From assembly GCF_001530125.1 (NCBI RefSeq), contig NZ_LDUG01000011.1, forward strand, positions 1-64,000: 64,000 nucleotides of DNA, read 5' to 3'. This stretch comes from Thiobacillus denitrificans. Its GTDB lineage: Bacteria; Pseudomonadota; Gammaproteobacteria; Burkholderiales; Thiobacillaceae. The position numbers and the translations under genes were made by a program. This document shows, one piece after another, positions 46,667 through 55,708 of this stretch. Under the pieces are notes generated by a model, which saw only the letters and a list, made by a program, of their open reading frames with translations, did no database searches and was not told the DNA's origin. Numbering within the stretch: the first letter of the stretch is position 1; every line of letters starts with the position of its first letter.

Positions 46667-48248
46667 TTCCTCCGGGCGTGGCCTGTTGCTGCTGAGCCTG
46701 CTGCTGCTGGCGTTGCTGACCGCGGTGGCGCTGCTGACGCGGCCGCTGACGCCGGTCGACGAAACGCGCTACGTCAGTGCGGCCTGGGAAATGTGGCTGC
46801 GCGGCGATTTCCTGGTGCCGTTCAAGAACGGCGAACCCTACAGCCACAAGCCGCCTTTCATGTTCTGGATGTTCCATGCGGGTTGGGCGCTGTTCGGCGT
46901 CAACGACTGGTGGCCGCGCCTGGTGCTGCCGCTGTTTTCCGCCGGCGCGCTGGTCCTGACCTTTCTGCTCGCCCGTCGCCTGTGGCCGCAGCATGCCGGC
47001 CTCGGCGGACAGGCTGCACTGATTCTGGCGAGCGCGTTGCTGTGGATCCTGTTTTCCACCACGGTCATGTTCGACGTGATGCTGGCATTCTGGGTGCTGG
47101 TCGGCATGCACGGCGTGCTTGCCGCCAGCGACGGAAAACGGCGCGGCTTCGTCCTGCTGGGGATCGCGATCGGCATGGGCGTGCTGACCAAGGGCCCAGT
47201 CATCCTGCTGAATCTGCTGCCGATCACCGTGCTGGCGCCGTGGTGGAATCCGGGCTTGCGTTGGCGTCGCTGGTTCGGCGGCGTGCTGCTGGCAGTGCTG
47301 CTGGGCGCGGCCATCGCCTTGATGTGGGCAATTCCAGCCGGCATGGCGGGCGGCGAGGCCTATCGCAATGCGATTTTCTGGGGCCAGACCGCCGACCGCA
47401 TGGTCGAGTCTTTCGCCCACCGGCGGCCGTTCTGGTGGTATCTGCCGCTGTTGCCGCTGCTGCTGTTTCCGTGGTTTGTCTGGCCCGGATTGTGGAAGGC
47501 GCTGGCGCACCATCGGCGTGCCGGGCTGGATCGCGGCACGCGCTTTTGTCTGGCCTGGATGCTGCCGGTGTTCGTTGCGTTTTCCTTCATCAGCGGCAAA
47601 CAGCCGCACTATCTGGTGCCTTTGTTCCCAGCGTTTGCACTGCTGACGGCGCGCGTGCTGGCAGACCGCTCGAGTTCCCGCGTGGGTTTGCCGGCGCTGC
47701 TGGCAATGGCGTTGGGGGTGGCCCTGATGCTGGCGGCCAGCGGGCAGATTGCTGCACTACACGATCAGGTTGCGGCGTTACCGCCGGTCTGGCCAGGCGC
47801 GCTGCTGGTACTGCTGGCGCTGGCGGCCTGGGTGGCCGGGCGGCGGGGTTTCGCGCCAGTGCTGAATCTTGCGCTGCTGGGGGTGGCCACACTGGTGTTG
47901 GTGCAGCTGGCCGCCACACGCTCAATCGATCCCATCTACGACATCAAGCCGATGGCGCAGGCGATCAGACAGGTACAGGCAGAAGGCAGACCGGTGGCGA
48001 ATGCCGCGAGATACCACGCGCAATACCAGTTCCTCGGCCGTCTGGAGGCCCCGCTGGTCGAGCTACAGGGTGCCGAACTGACGCGCTGGCTGGCCGCGCA
48101 TCCTGAAGCTTATGTGGTGATCTATCTGAAAGACACGCAGAACCTGGACGCGATTTCAGCCCGCCACAAGCAGGCGTATCGCGGGGGGGCAGCCGTTTTG
48201 GTGACCGCGCAGGCAGCGGTCAGACTGCTACCCGCTCACGTTGAATAG
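46644..48248 (+). CDS. family 39 (ArnT-like) membrane glycosyltransferase
   Basis: A 534-residue GT-C enzyme with about 11-12 membrane helices. The acidic first periplasmic loop motif TPVDETRYVSAAWEMW (catalytic Asp-Glu) and YSHKPPFMFWM match ArnT/PMT relatives that transfer a sugar from a polyprenyl phosphate carrier. It overlaps the VTT gene by 23 bases. The substrate may be lipid A or a protein. ATG at 46644 chosen; an earlier frame start at 46611 lies inside the previous gene. Confidence 0.87.
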   Translation: MNLQQSPDSSGRGLLLLSLLLLALLTAVALLTRPLTPVDETRYVSAAWEMWLRGDFLVPFKNGEPYSHKPPFMFWMFHAGWALFGVNDWWPRLVLPLFSAGALVLTFLLARRLWPQHAGLGGQAALILASALLWILFSTTVMFDVMLAFWVLVGMHGVLAASDGKRRGFVLLGIAIGMGVLTKGPVILLNLLPITVLAPWWNPGLRWRRWFGGVLLAVLLGAAIALMWAIPAGMAGGEAYRNAIFWGQTADRMVESFAHRRPFWWYLPLLPLLLFPWFVWPGLWKALAHHRRAGLDRGTRFCLAWMLPVFVAFSFISGKQPHYLVPLFPAFALLTARVLADRSSSRVGLPALLAMALGVALMLAASGQIAALHDQVAALPPVWPGALLVLLALAAWVAGRRGFAPVLNLALLGVATLVLVQLAATRSIDPIYDIKPMAQAIRQVQAEGRPVANAARYHAQYQFLGRLEAPLVELQGAELTRWLAAHPEAYVVIYLKDTQNLDAISARHKQAYRGGAAVLVTAQAAVRLLPAHVE

Positions 48249-48254
48249 AAGCGC

Positions 48255-48506
48255 TTAAGCTTCGGTGACGGCGGTATCGCGCGGCGGCAGTACCACTTCG
48301 CGCGAGGGCGAAATGGTCGAGATGGCGTGCTTGAAAATCATTTGCGCGGCCTGATCCTGGCCTTTCAGCAGCACCACGAACTGGTCGAACGATTCGATCC
48401 GCCCCATCAGCTTGATGCCGTTGACGAGAAACACCGACACGGGGATACGTTCCTTGCGCAGGGTGTTGAGAAAAACGTCTTGCAGTTGATTATGTTCTTT
48501 GGCCAT
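48255..48506 (-). CDS. hfq: RNA chaperone Hfq
   Basis: An 83-residue Hfq. [20 protein letters not shown] and [21 protein letters not shown] form the Sm1 motif, and [15 protein letters not shown] the Sm2 with the YKH-like FKHA. It pairs small RNAs with mRNAs. ATG at 48506 has GGGAG upstream; the frame opens earlier but the extra residues are not Hfq-like. hfX and hflK, the usual downstream genes, are absent. Confidence 0.96.
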   Translation of the reverse strand: MAKEHNQLQDVFLNTLRKERIPVSVFLVNGIKLMGRIESFDQFVVLLKGQDQAAQMIFKHAISTISPSREVVLPPRDTAVTEA

Positions 48507-48564
48507 GTTTGGCTCCCTGTCAGGTGAAGTCGGGGCGATGCCCCGCTTAGTCATTATTAGCTGA

Positions 48565-49380
48565 TTATTCGATTTTTGCACCGGTGCGTGCTGCCGTGAT
48601 GGCGTCGCGGACACGCAATTGCTGCAACTGCTTGACGATTTCACCGCGCACCGCATCCAGCGGCGGAATCGTCGGCTGGCGCGTGTCGTCGAGACGAATG
48701 ACGTGGTAGCCGAACTGCGTCTTCACCGGCGTTTGGGTGGTTTCGCCCTTTTTCAGGCCGGCCAGGGCGTCGGAGAATTCCGGCACGAACGCGCGGCGGT
48801 CGGACCAGTCGAGTGCGCCGCCGTTCTTGGCGGAGCCGGGGTCTTTCGATTGTTTCTTGGCGAGATCCTCGAATTTGGCCTTCTTGCCGAGGTCGGCAAT
48901 GATCTTTTTCGCTTCGGCTTCGGTTTTCACCAGGATGTGGTGTGCGCGGTATTCCGGTTCAACCGGTCCCGCTTTGGCCTTGTCATAGGTGGCCTGGATT
49001 TCTGCGTCGGTGATCGGGTGGGCTTTGACGTAGTCTTCCAGATAGGCCTTGGCCAGTTGATCCTTGCGGCGGATATCCAGCGCGGCGGCCAGCTGCGGGT
49101 CCTTGTCGAGCCCCTTGTCCTGGGCGGCGCGCGACAGCAGTTCCAGGTTGATCAGCGACTCGCGCACGCGAGTAGCGAGTTCCGGGGAATCGGGCTGGCC
49201 CTGGGCCATTTCACGTTTGACCAGTTCGCCGTACAAGGCAGGGATCTCCTTGCCGTTGACCACGGCCAGCGGCTTGCTGGCGTCAACTGCAGGGGTGGCA
49301 GCAGCCGGGGCAGGGGTCTGTGCTTGCGCCAGCGGGGTGAGAGCCAGCAGGACCAGAGCGGGGAGAAGGGCGAGACGCAT
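48565..49380 (-). CDS. periplasmic parvulin-type peptidyl-prolyl isomerase
   Basis: A 271-residue exported folding catalyst: signal peptide [19 protein letters not shown], a SurA-like helical N-domain (about 45-130), and one parvulin domain with [33 protein letters not shown] and GYHVIRLDD. It resembles PrsA/PpiC foldases for outer-membrane or exported proteins. The bolA-yciI-yciB genes lie upstream in the same direction. Confidence 0.92.
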   Translation of the reverse strand: MRLALLPALVLLALTPLAQAQTPAPAAATPAVDASKPLAVVNGKEIPALYGELVKREMAQGQPDSPELATRVRESLINLELLSRAAQDKGLDKDPQLAAALDIRRKDQLAKAYLEDYVKAHPITDAEIQATYDKAKAGPVEPEYRAHHILVKTEAEAKKIIADLGKKAKFEDLAKKQSKDPGSAKNGGALDWSDRRAFVPEFSDALAGLKKGETTQTPVKTQFGYHVIRLDDTRQPTIPPLDAVRGEIVKQLQQLRVRDAITAARTGAKIE

Positions 49381-49391
49381 GGGGATTCCTT

Positions 49392-49655
49392 TTAAAGTTC
49401 TTCCGGGGTTAGGGCGGTAATCGATAGCGCATGAATTTCGCGCTGCATCAACTCGCCCATGGCTTCATACACCAGCCGGTGGCGGGCGAGCGTGGAGAGG
49501 TTATCGAACTTGGGTGACACCAGGGTGAGACGGAAATGCCCGCCGCCCGAGGCGGCACCGGCATGACCCTTGTGCTGGGCACTTTCGTCTTCCAGCGTGT
49601 AGGTCTCGGGTTCCAGCGCGGCGAGGCGCTGGCGGATCAGATCGGTCGTGCTCAT
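49392..49655 (-). CDS. BolA-family protein
   Basis: An 87-residue BolA fold with the conserved [20 protein letters not shown] region and [13 protein letters not shown]. BolA partners with monothiol glutaredoxins in iron-sulfur handling. ATG at 49655 overlaps the YciI stop (ATGA). The upstream extension to 49736 is inside yciI and not real. Confidence 0.92.
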   Translation of the reverse strand: MSTTDLIRQRLAALEPETYTLEDESAQHKGHAGAASGGGHFRLTLVSPKFDNLSTLARHRLVYEAMGELMQREIHALSITALTPEEL

Positions 49656-49954
49656 TGAGGGAACACTTTCTTGAACGGTTTCACGCTGACGTTGGCATAG
49701 ACGCCCGCCGCCGCGTAGGGATCGGCATCGGCCCACGCCTGCGCGTTGGCCAGCGTGTCGAATTCGGCGACGATCAGGCTGCCGGAAAAGCCGGCGCTGC
49801 CGGGGTCGTTGCCGTCGATCGCGGGGAAGGGGCCGGCCAGCAGCAGACGTCCGGCCTGTTGCAGGGCGTGCAGACGATCGACGTGAGCGGGGCGGGTGGC
49901 AAGCCGCAGATTCAGGCTGTCGGGCACATCCTGTCCGACGATGGCATAGAGCAT
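49652..49954 (-). CDS. YciI-family protein
   Basis: A 100-residue ferredoxin-like fold protein with the YciI His and Asp ([35 protein letters not shown]). The biochemical role is unclear; some relatives are chloromuconolactone dehalogenase-like enzymes. Its start touches the yciB stop by one base and its end overlaps bolA, a conserved yciB-yciI order. Confidence 0.92.
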   Translation of the reverse strand: MLYAIVGQDVPDSLNLRLATRPAHVDRLHALQQAGRLLLAGPFPAIDGNDPGSAGFSGSLIVAEFDTLANAQAWADADPYAAAGVYANVSVKPFKKVFPQ

Positions 49955-50601
49955 TATTGCTTTTCTTCCTTGTCCAGTGTGGCTTGATCCAGATCGGCTT
50001 GATCCAGATATTTGGTCAGCATCATGCTCTGACCGATCACAAACACCAGCATCAGCCCCAGGCTGCCGAACAGCTTGAAGTTGACCCAGGCGTCAGTCGA
50101 GAAGTTGAAGGCGACAATCAGATTTGCAAGCCCCATGACGGCAAAAAAACCGCCCCAACTCGCATTCAGTCGACTCCAGGCGGAGGCAGGAAGTTCCATC
50201 TGCTTGCCCATCAGGCTTTTGATGACGTTGCGGCCCAAGGCCGCGGCGCCAAAAATGATGGCCGCGAAAATCCAGTACAGCACGGTCGGCTTCCACTTGA
50301 TGAAGCTCTCGTCGTGCAGCCATAGGGTGGCGCCGCCGAACACCACGATGATGCCCAGCGTGACCCAAAGCATGGTTTCGACCTTGTGGCCGCGCAGCTT
50401 GACCCAGCCGATCTGTCCGAAGCTGGCGACGATGGCGACCAGGGTGGCGAGATAGATGCCGGGTTTTTCGCCGGCGCCCGCGGGCTGCGGCAGGCCCACG
50501 CTGGCCATGAAGGCGCGCGCGGCTTCGGCGTTGGCATCGCCTATTTTGTAGGCGATGAAAAAAATGATGACGGGAAACAGGTCGAACAGCAGTTTTTTCA
50601 T
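49954..50601 (-). CDS. yciB: inner-membrane protein YciB (septation protein A)
   Basis: A 215-residue protein with five hydrophobic helices, opening [19 protein letters not shown], typical of YciB/IspA. It is linked to cell-envelope synthesis and septation. ATG at 50601 chosen; the frame opens at 50718 but runs across the divergent promoter region. The C-terminus carries an unusual repeat, [14 protein letters not shown]. Confidence 0.92.
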   Translation of the reverse strand: MKKLLFDLFPVIIFFIAYKIGDANAEAARAFMASVGLPQPAGAGEKPGIYLATLVAIVASFGQIGWVKLRGHKVETMLWVTLGIIVVFGGATLWLHDESFIKWKPTVLYWIFAAIIFGAAALGRNVIKSLMGKQMELPASAWSRLNASWGGFFAVMGLANLIVAFNFSTDAWVNFKLFGSLGLMLVFVIGQSMMLTKYLDQADLDQATLDKEEKQ

Positions 50602-50720
50602 GGTGCTTTTTTCATTCGGATGGCGTTTCGGCCCACTGAAATTCGGGCGACCGCTTATTTTGCTATGATTCCCCCTCCTGACCAAGCGCTTTTGCCCTGG
50701 TCGCCCGATCCCGATCATCG

Positions 50721-51584
50721 ATGCTCAATATCGATCTGCATTGCCATTCCAACGTGTCTGATGGTGTGTTGCTGCCCGCTGAAGTCGTCGCGCGGGCCGC
50801 GGCCAACGGCGTGCACGCGCTCGCCCTGACCGACCACGACGGTGTGGCGGGGATCGCTGCTGCACAGGCGGCGGCGGACGCGACCGGGCTGACGCTGATC
50901 CCCGGCGTCGAAATCTCGGTGACCTGGGGCGGGCAGACGGTGCATATCGTCGGCCTGCGCATCGATCCCGCGTACCCCGAACTGGCCGCGGGCCTCGCCG
51001 ACATCCGCCTCGGCCGCATCGAGCGCGCCCGCCGCATGGGCGACGATCTGGCGCGGGCCGGCATTGCCGGCGCGTATGAGGGCGCGTTCGACTATGCCGT
51101 CAACAAGGAGATGGTGGGGCGCACGCATTTCGCGCGCTGGTTGGTGGCGCAGGGCCACGCGCCCGACATGCGCAGCACGTTCAGGCGCTATCTCACGCAC
51201 GGCAAGCCCGGCTATGTCGAGCACCAATGGACTTCGCTGGAAAACGCCGTCGGCTGGATCCGCGCCAGCGGCGGCGTGGCGGTGATCGCGCATCCCGGGC
51301 GCTATGCGTTCAACGCCCGCGAGCTACACCTGCTGCTGGACGCCTTCCGTGCGCTCGGCGGCGAGGGCATCGAGGTTATCACCGGCAGCCATCATCCTTC
51401 CGAGTACGGCAAATTTGCCGACCTGGCGCGCGCATTCGGCCTCAAGGCCTCGCGCGGGGCAGATTTCCACGCGCCGGGCGAGGGCATCGACATCGGCCGC
51501 CTGCCCGCGCTGCCGCACTACTGCCAGCCGGTTTGGCAGGGCTGGCCGGAACTGGCGGCCCATCTTTCTCCTTCCATTGCTTGA
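50721..51584 (+). CDS. PHP-domain phosphoesterase (RNase AM/YciV-like)
   Basis: A 287-residue PHP protein. Metal-binding motifs are [36 protein letters not shown] and RGADFHAPG. YciV relatives degrade nucleoside 3',5'-bisphosphates and trim rRNA 5' ends. It lies with yciO as in enterobacteria (yciV-yciO), six bases apart. Divergent from yciB. Confidence 0.92.
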   Translation: MLNIDLHCHSNVSDGVLLPAEVVARAAANGVHALALTDHDGVAGIAAAQAAADATGLTLIPGVEISVTWGGQTVHIVGLRIDPAYPELAAGLADIRLGRIERARRMGDDLARAGIAGAYEGAFDYAVNKEMVGRTHFARWLVAQGHAPDMRSTFRRYLTHGKPGYVEHQWTSLENAVGWIRASGGVAVIAHPGRYAFNARELHLLLDAFRALGGEGIEVITGSHHPSEYGKFADLARAFGLKASRGADFHAPGEGIDIGRLPALPHYCQPVWQGWPELAAHLSPSIA

Positions 51585-51590
51585 GGCTTT

Positions 51591-52214
51591 ATGGCGCAAT
51601 TCTTCAATATCCATGCCGACAATCCGCAGCCGCGGCTGATCCAGCAGGCGGTCGAGGTTCTCAAGCGCGGCGGCGTGATCGTCTATCCTACCGACTCGTG
51701 CTACGCGCTGGGTTGCCACATCGGCGACAAGGAAGCGGCCATGCGGCTGCTGTCGGTGCGCGGGCTCGACGGCGGGCACGACCTCACGCTGATCTGCAGC
51801 GACCTGTCTGAACTCGGCCGCTATGCCCAGGTGGACAACACCCAGTTCCGCTTTCTGAAGGCGCACACCCCGGGCGCCTACACCTTCATCCTGCGCGGCA
51901 CCCGCGAAGTGCCGAAGCGGCTGCTGCACAAGAAGCACGACACCATTGGTCTGCGGGTGCCTGATCATCCCATCGTGCAGGCGCTGCTGGCCGAACTGGG
52001 CGAGCCCATCCTGTCGTCCACGCTGCTGCTGTACGGCGAGGACGTGCCGCTGACCGAGCCGTGGGAAATCCGTGAACGCCTCGAGCATCTGGTCGATCTG
52101 GTCATCGACGGCGGCGCCTGCGGCCTCACCCCGACCACCGTGGTCGATCTGACCACCGATACGCCCTCCGTGGTGCGCTTTGGCAAGGGCGACACGTCCG
52201 ATTTCGAAGGCTGA
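51591..52214 (+). CDS. Sua5/YciO/YrdC-family protein
   Basis: A 207-residue YrdC-like domain with GGVIVYPTDSCYALGC, KHDTIGLRVPDHPIVQALL and SSTLLLYG. The sequence resembles YciO more than TsaC. TsaC makes threonylcarbamoyl-AMP for t6A in tRNA; YciO activity is weak or uncertain. The canonical tcdA elsewhere in this window acts later on the same modification. Confidence 0.88.
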   Translation: MAQFFNIHADNPQPRLIQQAVEVLKRGGVIVYPTDSCYALGCHIGDKEAAMRLLSVRGLDGGHDLTLICSDLSELGRYAQVDNTQFRFLKAHTPGAYTFILRGTREVPKRLLHKKHDTIGLRVPDHPIVQALLAELGEPILSSTLLLYGEDVPLTEPWEIRERLEHLVDLVIDGGACGLTPTTVVDLTTDTPSVVRFGKGDTSDFEG

Positions 52215-52219
52215 GACGA

Positions 52220-52927
52220 ATGGAAGAACTCACGCTGATCGGGAAAATCGCCATCTTCGCCTTGCCGGTGATCTTTGCCATCACCCTGCACGAAGCCGCG
52301 CACGGTTACGTTGCGCGCTACTTCGGCGACATGACCGCCGCCGCGCAGGGCCGCATCACGCTCAACCCGCTCAAGCACATCGATCCAATCGGCACCGTCC
52401 TGGTGCCGCTGGCGATCCTGCTGACCAGCAAGCTGCTGGGCGGAGGCATGATCCTGTTTGGCTGGGCCAAGCCGGTTCCGGTTAATTTCGGAAATCTGCG
52501 CCGCCCCAAGCAGGACATGTTGTGGGTCGCCGCCGCCGGTCCCGGCATGAACTTCGTCATGGCCGTGTTCTGGGCGCTGATGATTCAGCTCGGCCACGCG
52601 CTCGGCAGCAGCTTTGCCAGTGAGCCGCTGATGCTGATGGGCGCGGCGGGCGTCTTCATCAACGTCATCCTGATGGCGTTGAACCTCATTCCGCTGCCCC
52701 CGCTCGACGGTGGTCGCATTGCCGTGAGCCTGCTGCCGGCCAGGCTGGCCATGCAGTTTTCGCGGCTGGAGCCGTATGGCCTGTTCATCCTGCTCGGCTT
52801 GCTGTTCACCGGCGTCCTCGGCATCATCCTGTGGCCGCTCATCAGCCTGTTCATCGGCCTCATCGCGCTCGTCAGCGGCCTTGAACCCGCGCAGCTGGTC
52901 GGCCTGATCCAGGTCGTGCTGTCCTGA
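52220..52927 (+). CDS. M50-family membrane metalloprotease
   Basis: A 235-residue site-2-protease-type enzyme. HEAAH in ITLHEAAHGYVARYFGD gives the zinc ligands and catalytic Glu; the third ligand Asp is in PLPPLDGGRI. Four to six hydrophobic helices; no PDZ or CBS domain. Substrates are unknown. It sits between yciO and trpS, a conserved betaproteobacterial order. Confidence 0.92.
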   Translation: MEELTLIGKIAIFALPVIFAITLHEAAHGYVARYFGDMTAAAQGRITLNPLKHIDPIGTVLVPLAILLTSKLLGGGMILFGWAKPVPVNFGNLRRPKQDMLWVAAAGPGMNFVMAVFWALMIQLGHALGSSFASEPLMLMGAAGVFINVILMALNLIPLPPLDGGRIAVSLLPARLAMQFSRLEPYGLFILLGLLFTGVLGIILWPLISLFIGLIALVSGLEPAQLVGLIQVVLS

Positions 52928-52963
52928 CCCCTGACCCCTGACCCCTGACCCCTGACCCCTGAC
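52924..52963 (+). repeat. CTGACCC tandem heptamer before trpS
   Basis: Five full CTGACCC units and a partial CTGAC fill the whole spacer from the protease stop to the trpS ATG. No purine-rich ribosome-binding site is present in it. Copy number of such a repeat can vary by slippage. Confidence 0.9.
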
Positions 52964-54166
52964 ATGTATTCCGACCGCGTTCTTTCCGGCATGCGCCCCA
53001 CCGGGCGCCTGCACCTTGGCCACTACCACGGCGTCCTCAAGAACTGGCTGCATCTGCAGAACGAATACCAGTGCCTGTTCTTTGTCGCCGATTGGCACGC
53101 GCTGACCACGCATTACGACACGCCGCAGGTGATCGAGGACAACGTGCGCGACATGGTGATCGACTGGCTCGCCGCCGGCGTCGATCCGGCGCAGACGACG
53201 CTGTTCGTGCAGTCGCGCGTGATCGAGCACGCCGAGCTGCATCTCTTGCTGTCCATGATGACGCCGCTCGGCTGGCTGGAGCGCGTGCCCACCTACAAGG
53301 ACCAGCAGGAGAAGCTCAGCGAGAAGGACCTCTCCACCTACGGCTTCCTCGGCTATCCGCTGCTGCAAAGCGCCGACATCCTGATCTACCGCGCCAACCG
53401 GGTGCCGGTGGGCGCGGACCAGGTGCCGCACATCGAATTCACGCGTGAAATATGCCGCCGCTTCAATCATCTGTATGGACGCGAACCCGGCTTCGAGGAC
53501 AAGGCGCGCGCTGCCGTCAAAAAGCTCGGCTCGAAAAAGGCGCGCCTCTACGAGGAGTGCCGCACCGCCTACCAGGAAAAGGGTGATGACGAGGCGCTGG
53601 AATCCGCCAAGGCACTGCTGAACGACGCGCAGAACCTGTCGATGAACGATCGCGAAAGGCTGTTCGGCTATCTCGAGGGTTCCGGCAAGATGATCCTCGT
53701 CGAGCCCGAAGCACTGCTGACCGAAGCATCGAAAATGCCCGGGCTGGACGGACAGAAGATGTCGAAGTCGTACAACAACACGATTGCCCTGCGCGAAGAC
53801 CCGGAAGTCATCACCAAGAAAATCCGCACCATGCCGACCGATCCCGCGCGCGTTCGCCGCACCGACCCCGGCAACCCGGCCAACTGCCCGGTGTGGCAAT
53901 TCCACCTGGTGTATTCGGACGACACGACCCGCCAGTGGGCTACCGCCGGCTGCACCAGCGCCGGCATCGGCTGCCTCGAATGCAAGCAGCCGGTGATCGA
54001 CGCCGTGCTCGCCGAGCTCGCGCCGATCCGCGCGCGCGCGGCGTATTACGAGGACAATCCCGACCAGGTGCGCAACATCCTCGCCGACGGCTGCGAGAGG
54101 GCGCAGGAACTGGCGCGGGATACCATGCGCGATGTGCGGGAGGCGATGGGGCTGACGTTCGGGTGA
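52964..54166 (+). CDS. trpS: tryptophanyl-tRNA synthetase
   Basis: A 400-residue class I synthetase. The HIGH-like motif is PTGRLHLGHYHG and KMSKS is in GQKMSKSYNN. It is longer than E. coli TrpS (334), with extra residues near 165-210 and at the C-terminus, as in other betaproteobacteria. The spacer upstream is a heptamer repeat rather than a Shine-Dalgarno site. It marks the last core gene before the accessory island. Confidence 0.96.
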   Translation: MYSDRVLSGMRPTGRLHLGHYHGVLKNWLHLQNEYQCLFFVADWHALTTHYDTPQVIEDNVRDMVIDWLAAGVDPAQTTLFVQSRVIEHAELHLLLSMMTPLGWLERVPTYKDQQEKLSEKDLSTYGFLGYPLLQSADILIYRANRVPVGADQVPHIEFTREICRRFNHLYGREPGFEDKARAAVKKLGSKKARLYEECRTAYQEKGDDEALESAKALLNDAQNLSMNDRERLFGYLEGSGKMILVEPEALLTEASKMPGLDGQKMSKSYNNTIALREDPEVITKKIRTMPTDPARVRRTDPGNPANCPVWQFHLVYSDDTTRQWATAGCTSAGIGCLECKQPVIDAVLAELAPIRARAAYYEDNPDQVRNILADGCERAQELARDTMRDVREAMGLTFG

Positions 54167-54220
54167 GTGGGGGTATTGAGGGTGTGGATTCGTTGATCAG
54201 GATGAATATAAGGGAGCGCC

Positions 54221-54253
54221 ATGGCCCACCATAAAAAATGGAAGCGCAACTAA
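54221..54253 (+). CDS. 10-codon peptide frame ending at the IS edge
   Basis: GGGAG lies five bases before an ATG that encodes MAHHKKWKRN and then stops at the TAA contributed by the IS end. Joining the two IS flanks (AAC to GACACAG) would extend it in frame by DTVYFEGDA to a TGA that overlaps the next gene's ATG. It may be a small gene or leader cut by the IS. Confidence 0.35.
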   Translation: MAHHKKWKRN

Positions 54254-54650
54254 AGTGGACCCCTCAGTCAAGACACTAATGCATCGAGTTTAAGAGGGTA
54301 GCCTTTGACACGCAGCTGCACGGCGCTGCCCCGGTTTTTGATTCTGTTTTTTCCTGGTGATTTTCTTTTCGCGCAGTGAATTTATCCACAATGCTTGCCC
54401 CGCCTCCGCTCGCTGTCCGATAGACCTCATCCGGCGTGCGGTAGTCCAGCGACTGGTGCATTCGTTCCGTGTTGTAAAACACAAAGTATTCCGTCAGTCC
54501 CAGCAGCAACTCCGGCAGTGTGGCGTAGCCCTTCAAATACACGTCTTCGTGTTTGACGCTGCGCCACAGCCGTTCCACAAAGATATTGTCCAATGCCCGC
54601 CCACGCCCGTCCATGCTGATTGTGATGCCGTGCGTTTTGAGCACGCCGGT

Positions 54651-54678
54651 TATGGGCGTAGCCCGGTATCCTTTAGGG
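54651..54678 (-). repeat. 28-bp element, copy C
   Basis: In its own orientation it begins CCCTAAAGGATACCGGGCTA and ends CGCCCATA. It is inserted in orfB with flanks GCGTTT and ACCGGC. It faces copy B across 16 bases of original transposase sequence. Confidence 0.85.
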
Positions 54679-54694
54679 AAACGCTGCACTGGTG

Positions 54695-54722
54695 CCCTAA
54701 AGGATACCGGGCTACGCCCATA
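54695..54722 (+). repeat. 28-bp element, copy B
   Basis: Identical in sequence to copy C but in the opposite orientation. Flanks in its own orientation are CTGGTG and AACTG. The element holds a GGGC-TAC-GCCC mini-hairpin. Confidence 0.85.
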
Positions 54723-54862
54723 AACTGACAGCCTTGATCGGTGTTGAACATCTCGGGCGCGCCATACGTTTGCAATGCCTGCTCCAGACAGTCCACACAA
54801 AAGCCGCTATCGAGCGTGTTCGACAAACGCCATGACAGCACTTTGCGCGAGTACCAGTCGAT

Positions 54863-54890
54863 TATGGGCATAGCCCGGTATCCTTTAGGG
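54863..54890 (-). repeat. 28-bp element, copy A
   Basis: One base differs from copies B and C (GGGCTATGCCC for GGGCTACGCCC). Flanks are GGCGGTG and ATCGAC. It breaks orfB between VAV and IDWYSRK and brings in an in-frame TAA. Confidence 0.85.
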
Positions 54891-55318
54891 CACCGCCACC
54901 AGGTACACAAACCCACGCGCCAGGCGGATGTAGGTGATGTCGGTACTCCACACCTGATTGGGGCGATCAATGTTCACGCCGCGCAGCAGGTACGGATACA
55001 GCTTGTGCTGCGGGTGCGGGCGGCTGGTGTTGGGGCCGGGCGCCATGCCCGCAAGACCCAATACCCGCATCAGTCGCTGCACCCGCGCCGCGAGGATGCT
55101 GTGCCCCAAGCCACGCAGGTAATGCAGGAGCTTGCGGCTGCCGTAAAACGGGCGGCGGGTGTATTCAGCGTCGATCAGTTCCAGCAAGGTCATGTCCGTA
55201 GCATCCGGTGTGGCGGCCAACCGGGGTGCGTACACGCTGGAACGCGCAACGCCGGTCAACTCGCATTGCCGGGTCAACGGCATGTGTTCGGCAGTACCCA
55301 CCCAAAGCCTGCGCACGT

Positions 55319-55642
55319 CTACTGGCTGATCCCGGACTTTTTTTTGAGCCAGTCCAGTTCCATCTTCAATCGCCCGATCTCGGAATACAGCCGCTCGGGG
55401 CTGGCCGATGGGTCAACCGGTTTCGGGCCACGCTTGGCATCAAACAGGCTGGATGCCTGGGCTTGCAGTGCTTGCTTCCACAAACCCACTTGCGTTGGAT
55501 GCACTCCAAACTCCTGACCAATCTCATTCACGGTCTTGATGCCACGGATCGCTTCGAGAGCAACACGGGCCTTGAACTCACCACTGAAATGCTTGCGCTT
55601 CGTTCCACTCACAACCTGCTCCTTTTTAAGGCAGGCTACCAT
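55319..55642 (-). CDS. IS3-family transposase OrfA
   Basis: A 107-residue protein with an N-terminal helix-turn-helix (FKARVALEAIRGIKTVNEIG) and a C-terminal leucine zipper-like helix (RLYSEIGRLKMELDWLKKK). In IS3 elements it joins OrfB by a programmed frameshift or regulates it. The frame is intact. Confidence 0.88.
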   Translation of the reverse strand: MVACLKKEQVVSGTKRKHFSGEFKARVALEAIRGIKTVNEIGQEFGVHPTQVGLWKQALQAQASSLFDAKRGPKPVDPSASPERLYSEIGRLKMELDWLKKKSGISQ

Positions 55643-55708
55643 CTTGATTTACTGTCTGGAAATCGGGGTCCACTTTAGCGACACAGTCTATTTCGAAGGG
55701 GATGCCTG

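Larger units (their letters stand above)
54276..55316 (-). pseudogene. IS3-family transposase OrfB, interrupted
   Basis: The DDE integrase-core transposase. HPQHKLYPYLLRGV, RPNQVWSTDITYI, NTDQGCQF and LDNIFVERLWRSVKHEDVYL show the catalytic core. The frame is broken by three 28-base insertions (54863-54890, 54695-54722, 54651-54678). Removing them leaves 957 bases, 318 codons plus stop, in one frame and restores VAVIDWYSRK and QFTSAAFTGVLK. The GTG at 55316 starts it just after orfA. Confidence 0.85.
54250..55678 (-). mobile_element. IS3-family insertion sequence
   Basis: An element of about 1.43 kb bounded by the 14-bp inverted repeats CTAAAGTGGACCCC (54250-54263 and 55665-55678). It encodes orfA and orfB on the minus strand. 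No clear target duplication is visible at the flanks. OrfB is interrupted by three short insertions, so the element is not autonomous now. Confidence 0.88.

Noticed and set aside
52924..52963. Riboswitch or T-box/leader attenuation before trpS
   Set aside because: The spacer is only 36 bases of pure heptamer repeat with no room for an aptamer or antiterminator.
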